The notes beneath the pieces were generated by a model. The model did not search any database. It saw only the letters and a program-made list of their open reading frames with translations, and had not been told where the DNA came from. Source: a virus. Taken from it: a DNA stretch of 20,445 nucleotides. Within the stretch, counting starts at the first letter, position 1. The number at the start of each line of letters is the position of its first letter. Positions 1 through 7,375 of the stretch are shown here, piece after piece. A program made the translations under genes and the position numbers. Where the stretch lies: positions 1-20,445 of the IMG/VR virus record IMGVR_UViG_3300020448_000054; one strand, given 5' to 3'.

Positions 1-316
1 TACGATCTACACCTAAGTTATCTATATGTTCTTTAGTATTACCTGTTATTTTTCTAAGCTGTAAAGGTAGTACACCAGTTTCACGAAAACGATCATACTT
101 GTCTGCATATAAACTTACCACTTGTTTAATACTTTTATGAACAAGATCATTTAATTCTGTACGTTGTTGTAATATAATTTCTTTACCAAGAACATTTTGA
201 CCATAGCTGTGTGTAAGATCAACAGCATCATCTAGGTTATTTTCTAAATAATTAATTAATAAATCACAAGTTTCAGAATTTATAACATTTTTAAATTTTT
301 CTATACCTGTTTTCAT
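1..316 (-). CDS. 2OG-Fe(II) oxygenase-like protein, C-terminus cut by window edge
   Basis: An open frame starts at an ATG (316-314) and runs without a stop off the left edge; 105 residues are visible. The segment QLRKITGNTKEHIDN, near residues 86-100, carries an H-x-D pair (H97, D99) in the setting typical of the first two iron ligands of prolyl-4-hydroxylase-like 2OG-Fe(II) dioxygenases common in cyanophages. The distal histidine and the 2-oxoglutarate-binding arginine would lie outside the window. If active it would hydroxylate a protein or small molecule using 2-oxoglutarate, O2 and iron; the substrate is unknown. The start overlaps the end of the upstream gene by 26 bases, so translation is probably coupled. 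No good ribosome binding site is visible. The family call is inferred from the HxD context and from the neighbour being of the same type. Confidence 0.6.
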   Translation of the reverse strand, partial: MKTGIEKFKNVINSETCDLLINYLENNLDDAVDLTHSYGQNVLGKEIILQQRTELNDLVHKSIKQVVSLYADKYDRFRETGVLPLQLRKITGNTKEHIDNLGVDR

Positions 317-884
317 TTTCTATATAAGTCATGTTTAATACAAAACGAAGCTTTGCATCAGTAGCCCATACGCCTGCATGCATTGTTGAAGTAGGAAATT
401 TAAGTAATCTATTTTTTTCAGATTTAATTAATGTATCAGTATCTTGAACTATAGTTCCACCATTGTTGCTATTTAAGTATAAAATACAAGTTTTATAATT
501 TTTAGAATTAGGAAATACAAAATCAACATGATAACCACCAACGTGTTGTGTAGGCTGACCAGTAGTACAGTTAGCTCTTAATTGCACCCAACTTTCAACA
601 TTCAACAAGTTTTTAAGGTTTTTAAAAACATCTAAATTACTTAACCAAAAATCTGATTCATAATTTTCGTTTTGTGTTTTTAAATATATTAATGCTTGAA
701 ATTGTATTTCTGCAAAATTTGTATTCTTTTTTAATTTTTGCCCAAACAATGAAATACTACCATCTGCTTCTTCTTCGTTTGCAGTATAATCAAATGGTTT
801 ATACATAGCATTTTTCATACATGAAGATGCAAATGGATAGAAAATGTTGTTTGGTAAAAAATTATCAATAACTTCAATGTTCAT
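291..884 (-). CDS. 2OG-Fe(II) oxygenase family protein
   Basis: A 197-residue protein with the layout of a double-stranded beta-helix 2OG-Fe(II) dioxygenase. The H-x-D pair is H119 and D121 in GGYHVDF, a strand follows (KTCILYLN), the distal histidine is H169 in STMHAGV, and the 2-oxoglutarate arginine is probably R180 in KLRFVLNMTYI. Such small oxygenases are frequent in marine cyanophages, where their substrates are mostly unknown; modification of a virion or host protein is one option. The gene starts three bases after the stop of the tail-assembly-chaperone-like gene and overlaps the next oxygenase-like gene, so it sits in the same late operon as the fibre genes. The catalytic residues are read from the sequence; activity is inferred. 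Confidence 0.75.
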   Translation of the reverse strand: MNIEVIDNFLPNNIFYPFASSCMKNAMYKPFDYTANEEEADGSISLFGQKLKKNTNFAEIQFQALIYLKTQNENYESDFWLSNLDVFKNLKNLLNVESWVQLRANCTTGQPTQHVGGYHVDFVFPNSKNYKTCILYLNSNNGGTIVQDTDTLIKSEKNRLLKFPTSTMHAGVWATDAKLRFVLNMTYIENENRYRKI

Positions 885-887
885 AAA

Positions 888-1250
888 TTAACTAGGTTCT
901 GTTGGAAAAGTAACTGATGACATATCTAAGTCACCTTTAGAATCAACTTTTGGCGTTGCACTAGCTGGTAAATCTCTTAATGCTTGTCTATATGTTTTCC
1001 AAGAATCTGCAAGTGTCAAATCAGAACTAGCTCGCCAATCACAGGCTGCTAGTTTTGCATCTCTTTCCGCTCTAAGAAGTTTCATAGGTTCTGCATTAGT
1101 TAATCTTGTAACCTCTGCATCTATTTCAGCTTCAGTTGGTTTTGTATCAGAACTAAGCCATCTAAGATCAGAATAAACTTCTCCGTCTTTCCAACGCCAT
1201 CCGCTTGTAGGTTTTAAAGAATCTAATGCTGCGTATTTGTCGTATTTCAT
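888..1250 (-). CDS. Tail fibre assembly chaperone-like protein
   Basis: A 120-residue protein. Its middle (about residues 58-95) has LLRAERDAKLAACDW followed by SWKTYRQALRDLP, the hallmark of the phage tail assembly chaperone family (the RxxRDxxLxxxDW...YRQALRDLP pattern seen in many tailed phages). Such proteins help fold or trimerise fibre proteins and are usually encoded directly after the fibre they serve. Here the gene starts immediately after the stop of the 262-residue fibre-like gene, and its ribosome binding site lies inside the last codons of that gene, which supports pairing with it. The N-terminal half (GWRWKDGEVYSDLRW, then KPTEAEID) is specific to this phage type. The 105-residue gene at 2808-3125 shares the KPTE element and the same position after a fibre gene. 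Confidence 0.75.
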   Translation of the reverse strand: MKYDKYAALDSLKPTSGWRWKDGEVYSDLRWLSSDTKPTEAEIDAEVTRLTNAEPMKLLRAERDAKLAACDWRASSDLTLADSWKTYRQALRDLPASATPKVDSKGDLDMSSVTFPTEPS

Positions 1251-2039
1251 TTAAGTGTCTCCTAATTTTGTAACAGTAAAACCTGTTCTTTGTGCTGCTG
1301 TTAAACCCATAAGAGTAATATTTTGATGAGGTTCTATTTCAAATCTCATTCTAAATGTACTTGCATTAGTAACATCAATCGTTACCTCACAACAGTTATG
1401 CCAGTTATACCATGCTCCACTATTTTGTATGCCTGCACCTTCTGCAATAGCTACATGTGACCAATTACTACCACTATCAGTTGAAAGTCCAACAAACATA
1501 GCAATCCATTGAGAGTCTTGGTTATTTGAACGACCACCAAGAGTATACCTAACATTGTATATTCCAGTTGAAGGGAAAGTAAATACACCACTAGATTCAG
1601 TCATTCCTGTACCTATCTTGTCAAAATTATTATCATTTCTTTCCCAATAATTATCAAGTATAAGGTTAGCATTACCCCAGTTATAACCTTGATGTGCAGA
1701 CATTGTTTCGCCATTTGTAAGTCTCCATTGATCATGTTCTGCTATACCTTCTGGTTTGTTTACAAATGACAATGCTGAACCATTGGTTTCTAAAATTTTA
1801 CCTGAGTTACCAGATTGACTTGGTATAGGGTCTGCTACACCTTTTGCCATGTAGTTCCAGCTTGCGTGTGCTGAACCACCACTCGAAGGTGCATTACCTG
1901 TTGAGTTTGCTACGCATATATACGTAGATGTTATTCCAGTGTCTGTGTACTCAACTAAATCGTCAACTGTATAAGCTGTTCCGTTGTTGTAAGTACCTCG
2001 CCAGACCTGTTTGATTTTTCCTAAATCAATAGTTGCCAT
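1251..2039 (-). CDS. Short tail-fibre-like protein with C1q-like C-terminal domain
   Basis: A 262-residue protein. Residues about 11-45 (VWRGTYNNGTAYTVDDLVEY, then TYICVAN) resemble a small carbohydrate-binding-type module common in phage fibres. Residues 73-100 carry the linker SQSGNSGKILETNGSALSFV, a version of the GSANQ-LLKTDGSG-LSW element shared with the neighbouring fibre genes. The C-terminal part, from about residue 105, has GVFTFPSTGIYNVRYTL, reminiscent of C1q/TNF-like jelly-roll trimers, and ends in LGDT. It is clearly related to the product at 3127-3801, which has WERDD, GVWTFPSTGIYYI and the same LGDT end. A role in receptor binding at the fibre tip is inferred from fold and context. 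It directly abuts both neighbours. Confidence 0.7.
   Translation of the reverse strand: MATIDLGKIKQVWRGTYNNGTAYTVDDLVEYTDTGITSTYICVANSTGNAPSSGGSAHASWNYMAKGVADPIPSQSGNSGKILETNGSALSFVNKPEGIAEHDQWRLTNGETMSAHQGYNWGNANLILDNYWERNDNNFDKIGTGMTESSGVFTFPSTGIYNVRYTLGGRSNNQDSQWIAMFVGLSTDSGSNWSHVAIAEGAGIQNSGAWYNWHNCCEVTIDVTNASTFRMRFEIEPHQNITLMGLTAAQRTGFTVTKLGDT
1258..1263 (-). promoter_or_regulatory. Shine-Dalgarno site inside the end of the 262-aa fibre gene
   Basis: AGGAGA lies 7 bases before the ATG of the 120-residue chaperone-like gene, inside the codons for the final LGDT of the upstream fibre-like protein. It stands out because many neighbouring genes have no recognisable site. An equivalent site lies at 3134-3139. 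Confidence 0.7.
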
Positions 2040-2040
2040 T

Positions 2041-2808
2041 TTAAATTGTTGCGATTAGTTTACCGTTTGCATTTACAGAAAATGTAAATCCTGTAGCTGC
2101 GAAAATAACATCATCAAACGCATCAAACGCTGCACTTGCAATATTATCTGCACCACCGTTTGTAGTAGTGACTATTAAGTTTCCGCTTGAGTTGGTATTA
2201 AAACCATACACTTCTGGAGAGGAAGCTTGTGCCCACCTCATACCGCCTGCATCTCCAGCTTGTGCTGATAAGAAGTAACCGTTTTGTGGTGCGTTACTAA
2301 CGTGTAATTTAGATTCGTTTACAGCTTCGTTTGCAAGTTTAGCTGTAGTTATACCTAAATCGGCTGTAGCTCCTACTATTTCAAATATACCACCCATAGA
2401 ACCATGAGCTGTACATTGGTAGTACAAGCGATCTGGAGCTGAATGTGGTACTTCAAATATTATTGTAGATCCACCAGCTCCTCCGTTATTTGTGACTCCT
2501 GTGTTGTACTCTGTACCAGCCGAGCCATTGACTGTTGTTTGTATACGAAACGGGTGTGCTCCACCACTATTACCGTTTACAAATCTATATGTTTTACCAC
2601 GTACAAGATACAAGGTAGGGTCATTGACTGCACCAGTTAAACCTTCTCCTGTAAATGTATAGTGGCTACTACCATCTGCTCCTAGTGTATAGGTGCGATC
2701 TAGAGCATCGGCATGTAGTTTAGCGGCTGTAATTTGAGCATCTGCCAGATCAACTGTATTTATCTGACCGTCTTTTATACCGCCGGTGCTTACTTGTGTT
2801 AATGCCAT
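2041..2808 (-). CDS. Fibre-like virion protein with cupredoxin domain
   Basis: A 255-residue protein built of three parts. Residues 1-35 are a fibre-type leader with VDLADAQITAAKLHADAL, like the repeats of the main fibre. Residues about 38-146 are a cupredoxin (plastocyanin-like) domain: PTLYLVRGKTYRFVN, then AHPFRI with H85, then YYQCTAHGSMGGIF with C132, H135 and M138. These are the four positions expected for a type 1 copper site, with C-x2-H-x2-M spacing as in amicyanin. The C-terminal part has the element SNAPQNGYFLSAQAGDAGGM-RW, also found in the 749-residue fibre. Domains of this kind occur in other cyanophage structural proteins. Whether it binds copper, carries electrons or is only a structural fold is not known. 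The gene overlaps the previous stop by one base (TAATG). Confidence 0.75.
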   Translation of the reverse strand: MALTQVSTGGIKDGQINTVDLADAQITAAKLHADALDRTYTLGADGSSHYTFTGEGLTGAVNDPTLYLVRGKTYRFVNGNSGGAHPFRIQTTVNGSAGTEYNTGVTNNGGAGGSTIIFEVPHSAPDRLYYQCTAHGSMGGIFEIVGATADLGITTAKLANEAVNESKLHVSNAPQNGYFLSAQAGDAGGMRWAQASSPEVYGFNTNSSGNLIVTTTNGGADNIASAAFDAFDDVIFAATGFTFSVNANGKLIATI

Positions 2809-3125
2809 TATGGTTTAGGATATTTGTCTTTGATTGCTTTAATAGTAGCTTTCCAAGCATCTATACCATTATGGTATATGTCATCTAACTGATCGACCAC
2901 GTTAGGGTATTCGGCTCTTCTTTGAGATTTGTAACTATTATTTTCTAAATCCCAAGTTGCCTGTAAAGCTGCTAATCCGTCAGTACATTCTTTTTCTGTT
3001 GGCTTTATACTGCCGTCATTAATTATAAGATTTTCATAAGTTTTGTTTTTATAATCAGTAAAACCAAACCATGTACCGTCTTTAACAGTTGAAAGATAAT
3101 TTTCTATGTTATCGGGTCTTCCCAT
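2808..3125 (-). CDS. Probable tail-assembly-chaperone-like protein
   Basis: A 105-residue protein with a charged C-terminal half: residues 69-105 include RRAEYPNVVDQLDDIYHNGI and end in lysine-rich helix. The R-x-x-YP-x-x-x-DQLD-x-x element recurs in small proteins beside fibre genes of cyanophages and other marine phages and is often placed with tail assembly chaperones. The N-terminal half contains GTWFGFTDYKNKTYENLII and SIKPTEKE, echoing the KPTEAE element of the 120-residue gene at 888-1250. It directly follows a fibre-like gene (one base gap) and has an AGGAGA ribosome binding site within that gene's last codons. Its function is inferred from these parallels. Confidence 0.6.
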   Translation of the reverse strand: MGRPDNIENYLSTVKDGTWFGFTDYKNKTYENLIINDGSIKPTEKECTDGLAALQATWDLENNSYKSQRRAEYPNVVDQLDDIYHNGIDAWKATIKAIKDKYPKP

Positions 3126-3126
3126 T

Positions 3127-3801
3127 TTATGTATCTCCTAATTTCAAAAATATGGCAGAATTATAATTTGTGGTACTACCAACTTCCCAAGTCATAGGAT
3201 CTGCACTATAATTTGATAGTTTAGCTTTGACATTAGATATATCTGTTACATCTATAATTGCTTGAGTTGACCCCCAACCGTAGTTCCAAAAATGTGGAGC
3301 TCCAAAATTAACGTAATTTATTGAAATTTGAGAATAAGAACTATTATTGCCAGTTGCATATATGCCATGAGCAAACAAAGAAACATTACTATTAGCACCA
3401 CCATATCCATATCCTTGCCATTGAATATAATATATACCTGTTGAAGGAAACGTCCAGACACCACCACTTTGTGACATTCCACTAGAACCAATATTACCGG
3501 CTAGAGCAGTATCGTCTCTCTCCCAAGTCGTAGGATATACAGTATTACCACCACTAGTTGAATATGCAGTAGGAACTCTCCAAATTTCTGCCATTGATAT
3601 TCCACCAGAAGGTTGAGCTACAAATGAAAGAGCACCAGATCCATCTGTTTTGATAACTTGATTAGCTGAACCATCTGATGTAGGAAAAGTTAAGCTGTTA
3701 ATTGTTGTTGCATTGATAGCACACTTACCGCTGCTATCTAATGTTATAGCGTCTCCTGACGCACTGTTTGATCGTACTTGATCGACTAAAATTCTGCTCA
3801 T
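3127..3801 (-). CDS. Short tail-fibre-like protein, paralogue of the 262-aa protein
   Basis: I take the ATG at 3801-3799 as the start, giving 224 residues beginning MSRILVDQVRSN. It overlaps the TGA of the upstream gene as ATGA, and MSRILVDQ-type starts are usual for cyanophage fibre proteins. An in-frame ATG 48 bases further upstream (3849) would give 240 residues but requires a 52-base overlap. Residues about 36-60 carry the shared element TSDGSANQVIKTDGSGALSF. The C-terminal domain has TTWERDD, GVWTFPSTGIYYIQW and an LGDT end, matching the product at 1251-2039 and suggesting a duplicated C1q-like receptor-binding head. It is rich in Gly, Ser, Asn and Tyr, as expected of a surface fibre. 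Confidence 0.7.
   Translation of the reverse strand: MSRILVDQVRSNSASGDAITLDSSGKCAINATTINSLTFPTSDGSANQVIKTDGSGALSFVAQPSGGISMAEIWRVPTAYSTSGGNTVYPTTWERDDTALAGNIGSSGMSQSGGVWTFPSTGIYYIQWQGYGYGGANSNVSLFAHGIYATGNNSSYSQISINYVNFGAPHFWNYGWGSTQAIIDVTDISNVKAKLSNYSADPMTWEVGSTTNYNSAIFLKLGDT
3134..3139 (-). promoter_or_regulatory. Shine-Dalgarno site inside the end of the 224-aa fibre gene
   Basis: AGGAGA lies 8 bases before the ATG of the 105-residue gene, within the codons of the terminal LGDT of the preceding fibre-like protein. It matches the arrangement at 1258-1263. Confidence 0.7.
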
Positions 3802-4481
3802 GCTGCTACCTCTTGTACTGTTATGTAACTCGCTAATCTTTCGTGCCAACGACCAGAACTATCGTTATGACTTCTACTGAGATAGAAATTTACATTGGCA
3901 TGCAGAGTACAAACAGAACTAACTTTATATTTTATTGTTGTACCGGCTGCTTGATTTGGAGAATCTAAAAAAGGAGGAATACTATTACTACTCGGTGTTG
4001 AGTCGTTGTTACTACCATCAATACCTTGATTCATTTGTCTAGTAGCTTGTCTTTGTCCTGAGCTGCCTGCTGGTCCAACTGCAATTTCAGTATTGCTACC
4101 TCCTATTTCTCTTCTTAAAATAAAAAATACATCATTGTCGGCTACGTTAGCTTCACCACCAATTAATGCAGATACAAGAAATCTAGAATTTAAAGCAGTT
4201 GATGTAATATTTACAAAAAAGTCAGTAAGGTCATATACTTGGTTTTCAGTAGACATTGAAGTTGTAGTTACTGATGTTATAAGAGTTTGTTTAACTTGAA
4301 GAATTTGACCACCTTGATCTGTAGCCCATCCAAGATTACCAGAACCATCTGTTTTTAAAAGTTGGTTTGCACTACCATCAGCATTAGGTAACTTAAAAGC
4401 TACGTCACTAGATGTAGGTGCGGATGTAGGTGGGTTAAGCGATACGCTGTTACCACCCGAATGTTTTAATTTTATGCTCAT
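3798..4481 (-). CDS. Short tail-fibre-like protein
   Basis: A 227-residue protein. The N-terminus MSIKLKHSGGNSVSLNPPTS and the following DVAFKLPNADGSANQLLKTD, with GNLGW after it, are the typical opening of cyanophage fibre-associated proteins. The same GSANQ-x-x-KTDGSG linker occurs in the next gene. From about residue 60 the protein becomes a beta-rich domain with many Ser, Asn and Thr and no recognised motif; I read it as a globular receptor-binding or decoration head. The gene begins two bases after the preceding stop and ends in an ATGA overlap with the next gene, so the fibre genes form one translational chain. The exact virion position cannot be judged from sequence. Confidence 0.65.
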   Translation of the reverse strand: MSIKLKHSGGNSVSLNPPTSAPTSSDVAFKLPNADGSANQLLKTDGSGNLGWATDQGGQILQVKQTLITSVTTTSMSTENQVYDLTDFFVNITSTALNSRFLVSALIGGEANVADNDVFFILRREIGGSNTEIAVGPAGSSGQRQATRQMNQGIDGSNNDSTPSSNSIPPFLDSPNQAAGTTIKYKVSSVCTLHANVNFYLSRSHNDSSGRWHERLASYITVQEVAA

Positions 4482-4483
4482 AA

Positions 4484-5098
4484 TTAATCCGAATAAGTAA
4501 CAAGTCGAAGTTCGCCAGAATCAAAAGTTCCAGCTATCGGTAAAACTCTTATAATATCTAATGCTCCTGATAAAGTTCTATAACCCTTTACGTAGAAAGT
4601 ATAATTTGTTGTGGAATATTCTGTTATAATTGCGTCACAATACCATTTTGAACCTGTTTGATGGTGTACATTAACAAAACGAAAAATTCCATTATTAGAA
4701 TAATTTGAATCTGCTAATCCTTTAGTAAAAAATCCTCCAGAATTAGCGTCAGCAATATTGCTATTGGATAATAAATAACCACATTGAACTCTATATCCAC
4801 TTGAATCAACGCTACCACCTGTGCCTATTTTTATACCCCAGTTTGTACTATTAGAACAAGATACAGCATTAAGCATAATATCAAATCTTTTTATCGTTCC
4901 AAAACCTGTAAAATCAACATTAGATTGATTTGACAATGTAATTGCACTTCCTACTGTTCTTGTGCTTGTTCCTAAACCGCTTGATTTAGCTGTAGTAACC
5001 GCACTATTTGCGATCATATCGGTATCTACTATACCGTCGGGTAAACCACCAACAGAAATTCCTGTGATAGTACCATTACCATTAATTTGTATTGCCAT
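4484..5098 (-). CDS. Short tail-fibre-like protein
   Basis: A 204-residue protein opening with MAIQINGNGTITGISVGGLP and then DGIVDTDMIANSAVTTAKSS. The latter matches the ten-residue DxxVTTAKIA repeats of the 749-residue fibre just upstream, and this opening is widespread in cyanophage fibre proteins. The remainder (about 55-204) is beta-rich and looks like a single globular head; SNQSNVDFTGFGTIKRFDIM and SGELRLVTYSD mark its two ends. It lies two bases after the stop of the main fibre gene. The role, as an accessory fibre or an exchangeable tip, is inferred from position and leader only. Confidence 0.65.
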   Translation of the reverse strand: MAIQINGNGTITGISVGGLPDGIVDTDMIANSAVTTAKSSGLGTSTRTVGSAITLSNQSNVDFTGFGTIKRFDIMLNAVSCSNSTNWGIKIGTGGSVDSSGYRVQCGYLLSNSNIADANSGGFFTKGLADSNYSNNGIFRFVNVHHQTGSKWYCDAIITEYSTTNYTFYVKGYRTLSGALDIIRVLPIAGTFDSGELRLVTYSD

Positions 5099-5100
5099 AA

Positions 5101-7350
5101 TTATACTATTGTGTAAACACTACCACTAGGTATTGTCAATGTAACGCCGTTTGCTATAGTGATCGGACCCGCACTAAGAGCGTTTTTGTTTGTTGAAATT
5201 GTGTAGTTGCTAGATATAGTCTGTGCGTTTTCATAAATACATCCGTCAGCTACTGTTGATGCTAAACCTGTAAGGTTTGATCCGTCTAAAGCTGGTAATG
5301 CACTAGGAAATCTTGCATCAGGTATTGTTCCAGATGTTAAGTTACTTGCACTTAAATTAGTTAAGTCTGGGTTAGGAACAGCAGCCCAAGTTAAACCACC
5401 TGTGTTACCAGATTGTGCGGATAAGAAGTATCCATTTACCGGAGAGTTAGATACTTTAAGATTGTCTTCGTCTACTACATCGCTTGAAATAGTCAAAGTT
5501 GTGCTACCTGTAACCTCTCCTGTGTGCGTAGCGTTAGTTACTTTAGCTGTGTTGGCTGCTATTTCTGTATTTATAGAGTTGGCAAGCTTTGTAGCGTCAA
5601 CTGCATCATCTGCAATTTTTGCTGTTGTAACTGCACCACTAGCAATAGTTGATGTTGTTACTGTTCCTGCACTAGGAGTATTTAAGTTTACTGTTGATCC
5701 GATTGTAATGATGAAGAAATCAACACCACTAGCAGGAGCGGAAGAAAATATAATATCCCCACCGTCGAGAGCAAAGCCTTCACTTGGCTGACTGGTTCCT
5801 GTGTTAGGTTTCTGAATGACTCCATTAATAGAAACAATGTGCTGCTCGGCAACTGTGCCTGCATTGCTAAGTGTAAATCTATAAGCTGATCCATTAAATG
5901 TTGCACTGCCTCCACCAGTTGCTGATGAACTAGATATTGTATTTATAAAGAATTGTCCAACTGACTGTGTTTCTTCAAACGCACTGGTTGAACTATTATA
6001 TACAAGTAATTTATTTGTGCCAGTATTAAAGAATAAATCACCAGCGTCGTTATTACTTGAAGGGTTTGACGAACCTACTCTATATCTTTCTGAAAAATCA
6101 TTTATCTGTCCACTAAGACCTACAAGGTCACTTTCTGCAAGTGTAGCTTTATGGTAATTATATACCTGTCCAGATCCTGTAGAAGTTACAATAAAACGTA
6201 CACCTGTAGTCACAGTTGAGCTGTGAAAATTAGATGGTATATTGTTTATAGTTACTGTAGATCCACCTACGGTTCTACCTGTTGTACTACTACCACTAGC
6301 ACTTACTACAATACCCGCTGCGTCTGCTATAGAAATAGCGACACCCGATACTGGTTGTGTGTTAGGAAATGATACTTCGTTAGCTATAGCTTCAAAACCA
6401 CCAAAAGGTTCTAATTGTGCAGCTACATAATCGACAACAGCTCCTGATGTAGGTAATTGAGTATCACTATCAGATATAGTTGTTTGTTTTAAGTCACTAG
6501 CTAACTTAGCAAGTGTTACATTGCTGTCAGCTATTTTGACTGTTGTTACGTTTGCATCTGTAATCTTAGATGATGTAACAGAGTTGGATGCTAGTTTGCC
6601 GTCTGTAATAGTTGTACTAGCTATTTTTGCTCCAGTAACTTGACTGTCTGCTATGTGAGCAGTATCAATAGAACCATCAACATAATGCTCTGAATTAATA
6701 GAGTCATCTGCTATCTTTGCTCCTGTAACTGCATCATTTGCTAGGTCCGCTGTTGCTACTGTAAGATCTGTAATGTTAGCACTTGCTACAGTTATATCTG
6801 TAGGTAATGTGCCTCCAGCTAACTTTGCCATTGTCACAGCATTGTCAGATATTTTGTCTGTCGTAACATTAGCGTCGGCTATCTTAGCTGTAGTTACACC
6901 AGCATCGGCTATCTTAGCTGTAGTTACAGAACCATCACCTAAATCAGCATTTGTTATTGGTTGGTCTTGTAACTCATGTATTGCATATAATGCTTGTTCT
7001 TGGTTAGCGTTTAGATCAACAGCACGGATAGAAGAACCAGAAGCATATATAGCTTTAGGGTCATCATCACCACTTGTTTTACCAACAGTTGTTTGTCTAA
7101 ACACTCTTACAGTTACACCAGTTTTAGGTGCACCTGAACTTTCTTGTAAAGTACTATCAACACTTGTGTTGTTAAATTCTATATGAGTAGGGTTGCTGAC
7201 ATTGTCAACAGTATATTTAGTTGTCGCTTGCACCACGTTATTCAGTGCAACTTTAACGTCTTCAGTTTGTAGGACAGGGAAGGTGTAAGTAAATTCTAAA
7301 TCAGAACCATTAGGTGCACCTCCACCATTGTCGGTGTATGTAATTGCCAT
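5101..7350 (-). CDS. Main tail fibre protein, T7 gp17-like
   Basis: A 749-residue fibre. Residues 1-130 form a T7 gp17-type N-terminal adaptor: NGSDLEFTYTFPVLQTEDVKV, VRVFRQT, and SIRAVDLNANQEQALYAIHELQD, the helical end that docks on the tail. Residues about 140-290 are degenerate ten-residue repeats of the form DxxVTTAKIA. A central beta-rich region follows (PTSGAVVDYVAAQLEPFGGF and on), then a second repeat patch with SGAVTTAKIADDAVDATKLA and TAKVTNATHTGEVTGSTTLT, a motif common in trimeric phage fibres. The C-terminus has NSPVNGYFLSAQSGNTGGLTW, shared with the 255-residue cupredoxin protein, and ends in a short beta-helix-like segment. It follows gp16 by 25 bases without a clear ribosome binding site. 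It is shorter on receptor-head sequence than typical fibres, consistent with the separate heads encoded downstream. Confidence 0.9.
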   Translation of the reverse strand: MAITYTDNGGGAPNGSDLEFTYTFPVLQTEDVKVALNNVVQATTKYTVDNVSNPTHIEFNNTSVDSTLQESSGAPKTGVTVRVFRQTTVGKTSGDDDPKAIYASGSSIRAVDLNANQEQALYAIHELQDQPITNADLGDGSVTTAKIADAGVTTAKIADANVTTDKISDNAVTMAKLAGGTLPTDITVASANITDLTVATADLANDAVTGAKIADDSINSEHYVDGSIDTAHIADSQVTGAKIASTTITDGKLASNSVTSSKITDANVTTVKIADSNVTLAKLASDLKQTTISDSDTQLPTSGAVVDYVAAQLEPFGGFEAIANEVSFPNTQPVSGVAISIADAAGIVVSASGSSTTGRTVGGSTVTINNIPSNFHSSTVTTGVRFIVTSTGSGQVYNYHKATLAESDLVGLSGQINDFSERYRVGSSNPSSNNDAGDLFFNTGTNKLLVYNSSTSAFEETQSVGQFFINTISSSSATGGGSATFNGSAYRFTLSNAGTVAEQHIVSINGVIQKPNTGTSQPSEGFALDGGDIIFSSAPASGVDFFIITIGSTVNLNTPSAGTVTTSTIASGAVTTAKIADDAVDATKLANSINTEIAANTAKVTNATHTGEVTGSTTLTISSDVVDEDNLKVSNSPVNGYFLSAQSGNTGGLTWAAVPNPDLTNLSASNLTSGTIPDARFPSALPALDGSNLTGLASTVADGCIYENAQTISSNYTISTNKNALSAGPITIANGVTLTIPSGSVYTIV
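6481..6933 (-). repeat. Degenerate 30-base tandem repeats coding ten-residue fibre repeats
   Basis: Within the main fibre gene, about fifteen tandem units of 30 bases encode variants of DAGVTTAKIA, NVTTDKISDN, AVTMAKLAGG and similar. Two adjacent units near 6870-6935 are almost identical at the DNA level (both contain ggctatcttagctgtagtta), which points to recent unit duplication or gene conversion; the others have drifted. The repeats probably form the elongated shaft of the fibre. Confidence 0.8.
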
Positions 7351-7375
7351 TTTAATTTAATTGTTTGGCGGTGGA

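Noticed and set aside
3802-3849. Upstream start giving a 240-residue version of the fibre-like gene at 3127
   Set aside because: The internal ATG makes an ATGA overlap with the previous stop and gives the familiar MSRILVDQ opening; the longer form needs a 52-base overlap.
5688-5915. Second minus-strand frame of 75 codons inside the main fibre gene
   Set aside because: It lies wholly within the well-supported gp17 frame and lacks a ribosome site or a recognisable protein.
6773-7186. Plus-strand open frame of 137 codons opposite the fibre repeats
   Set aside because: It is a mirror of the repetitive minus-strand fibre gene; composition follows the repeats, and no gene in the window is on the plus strand.
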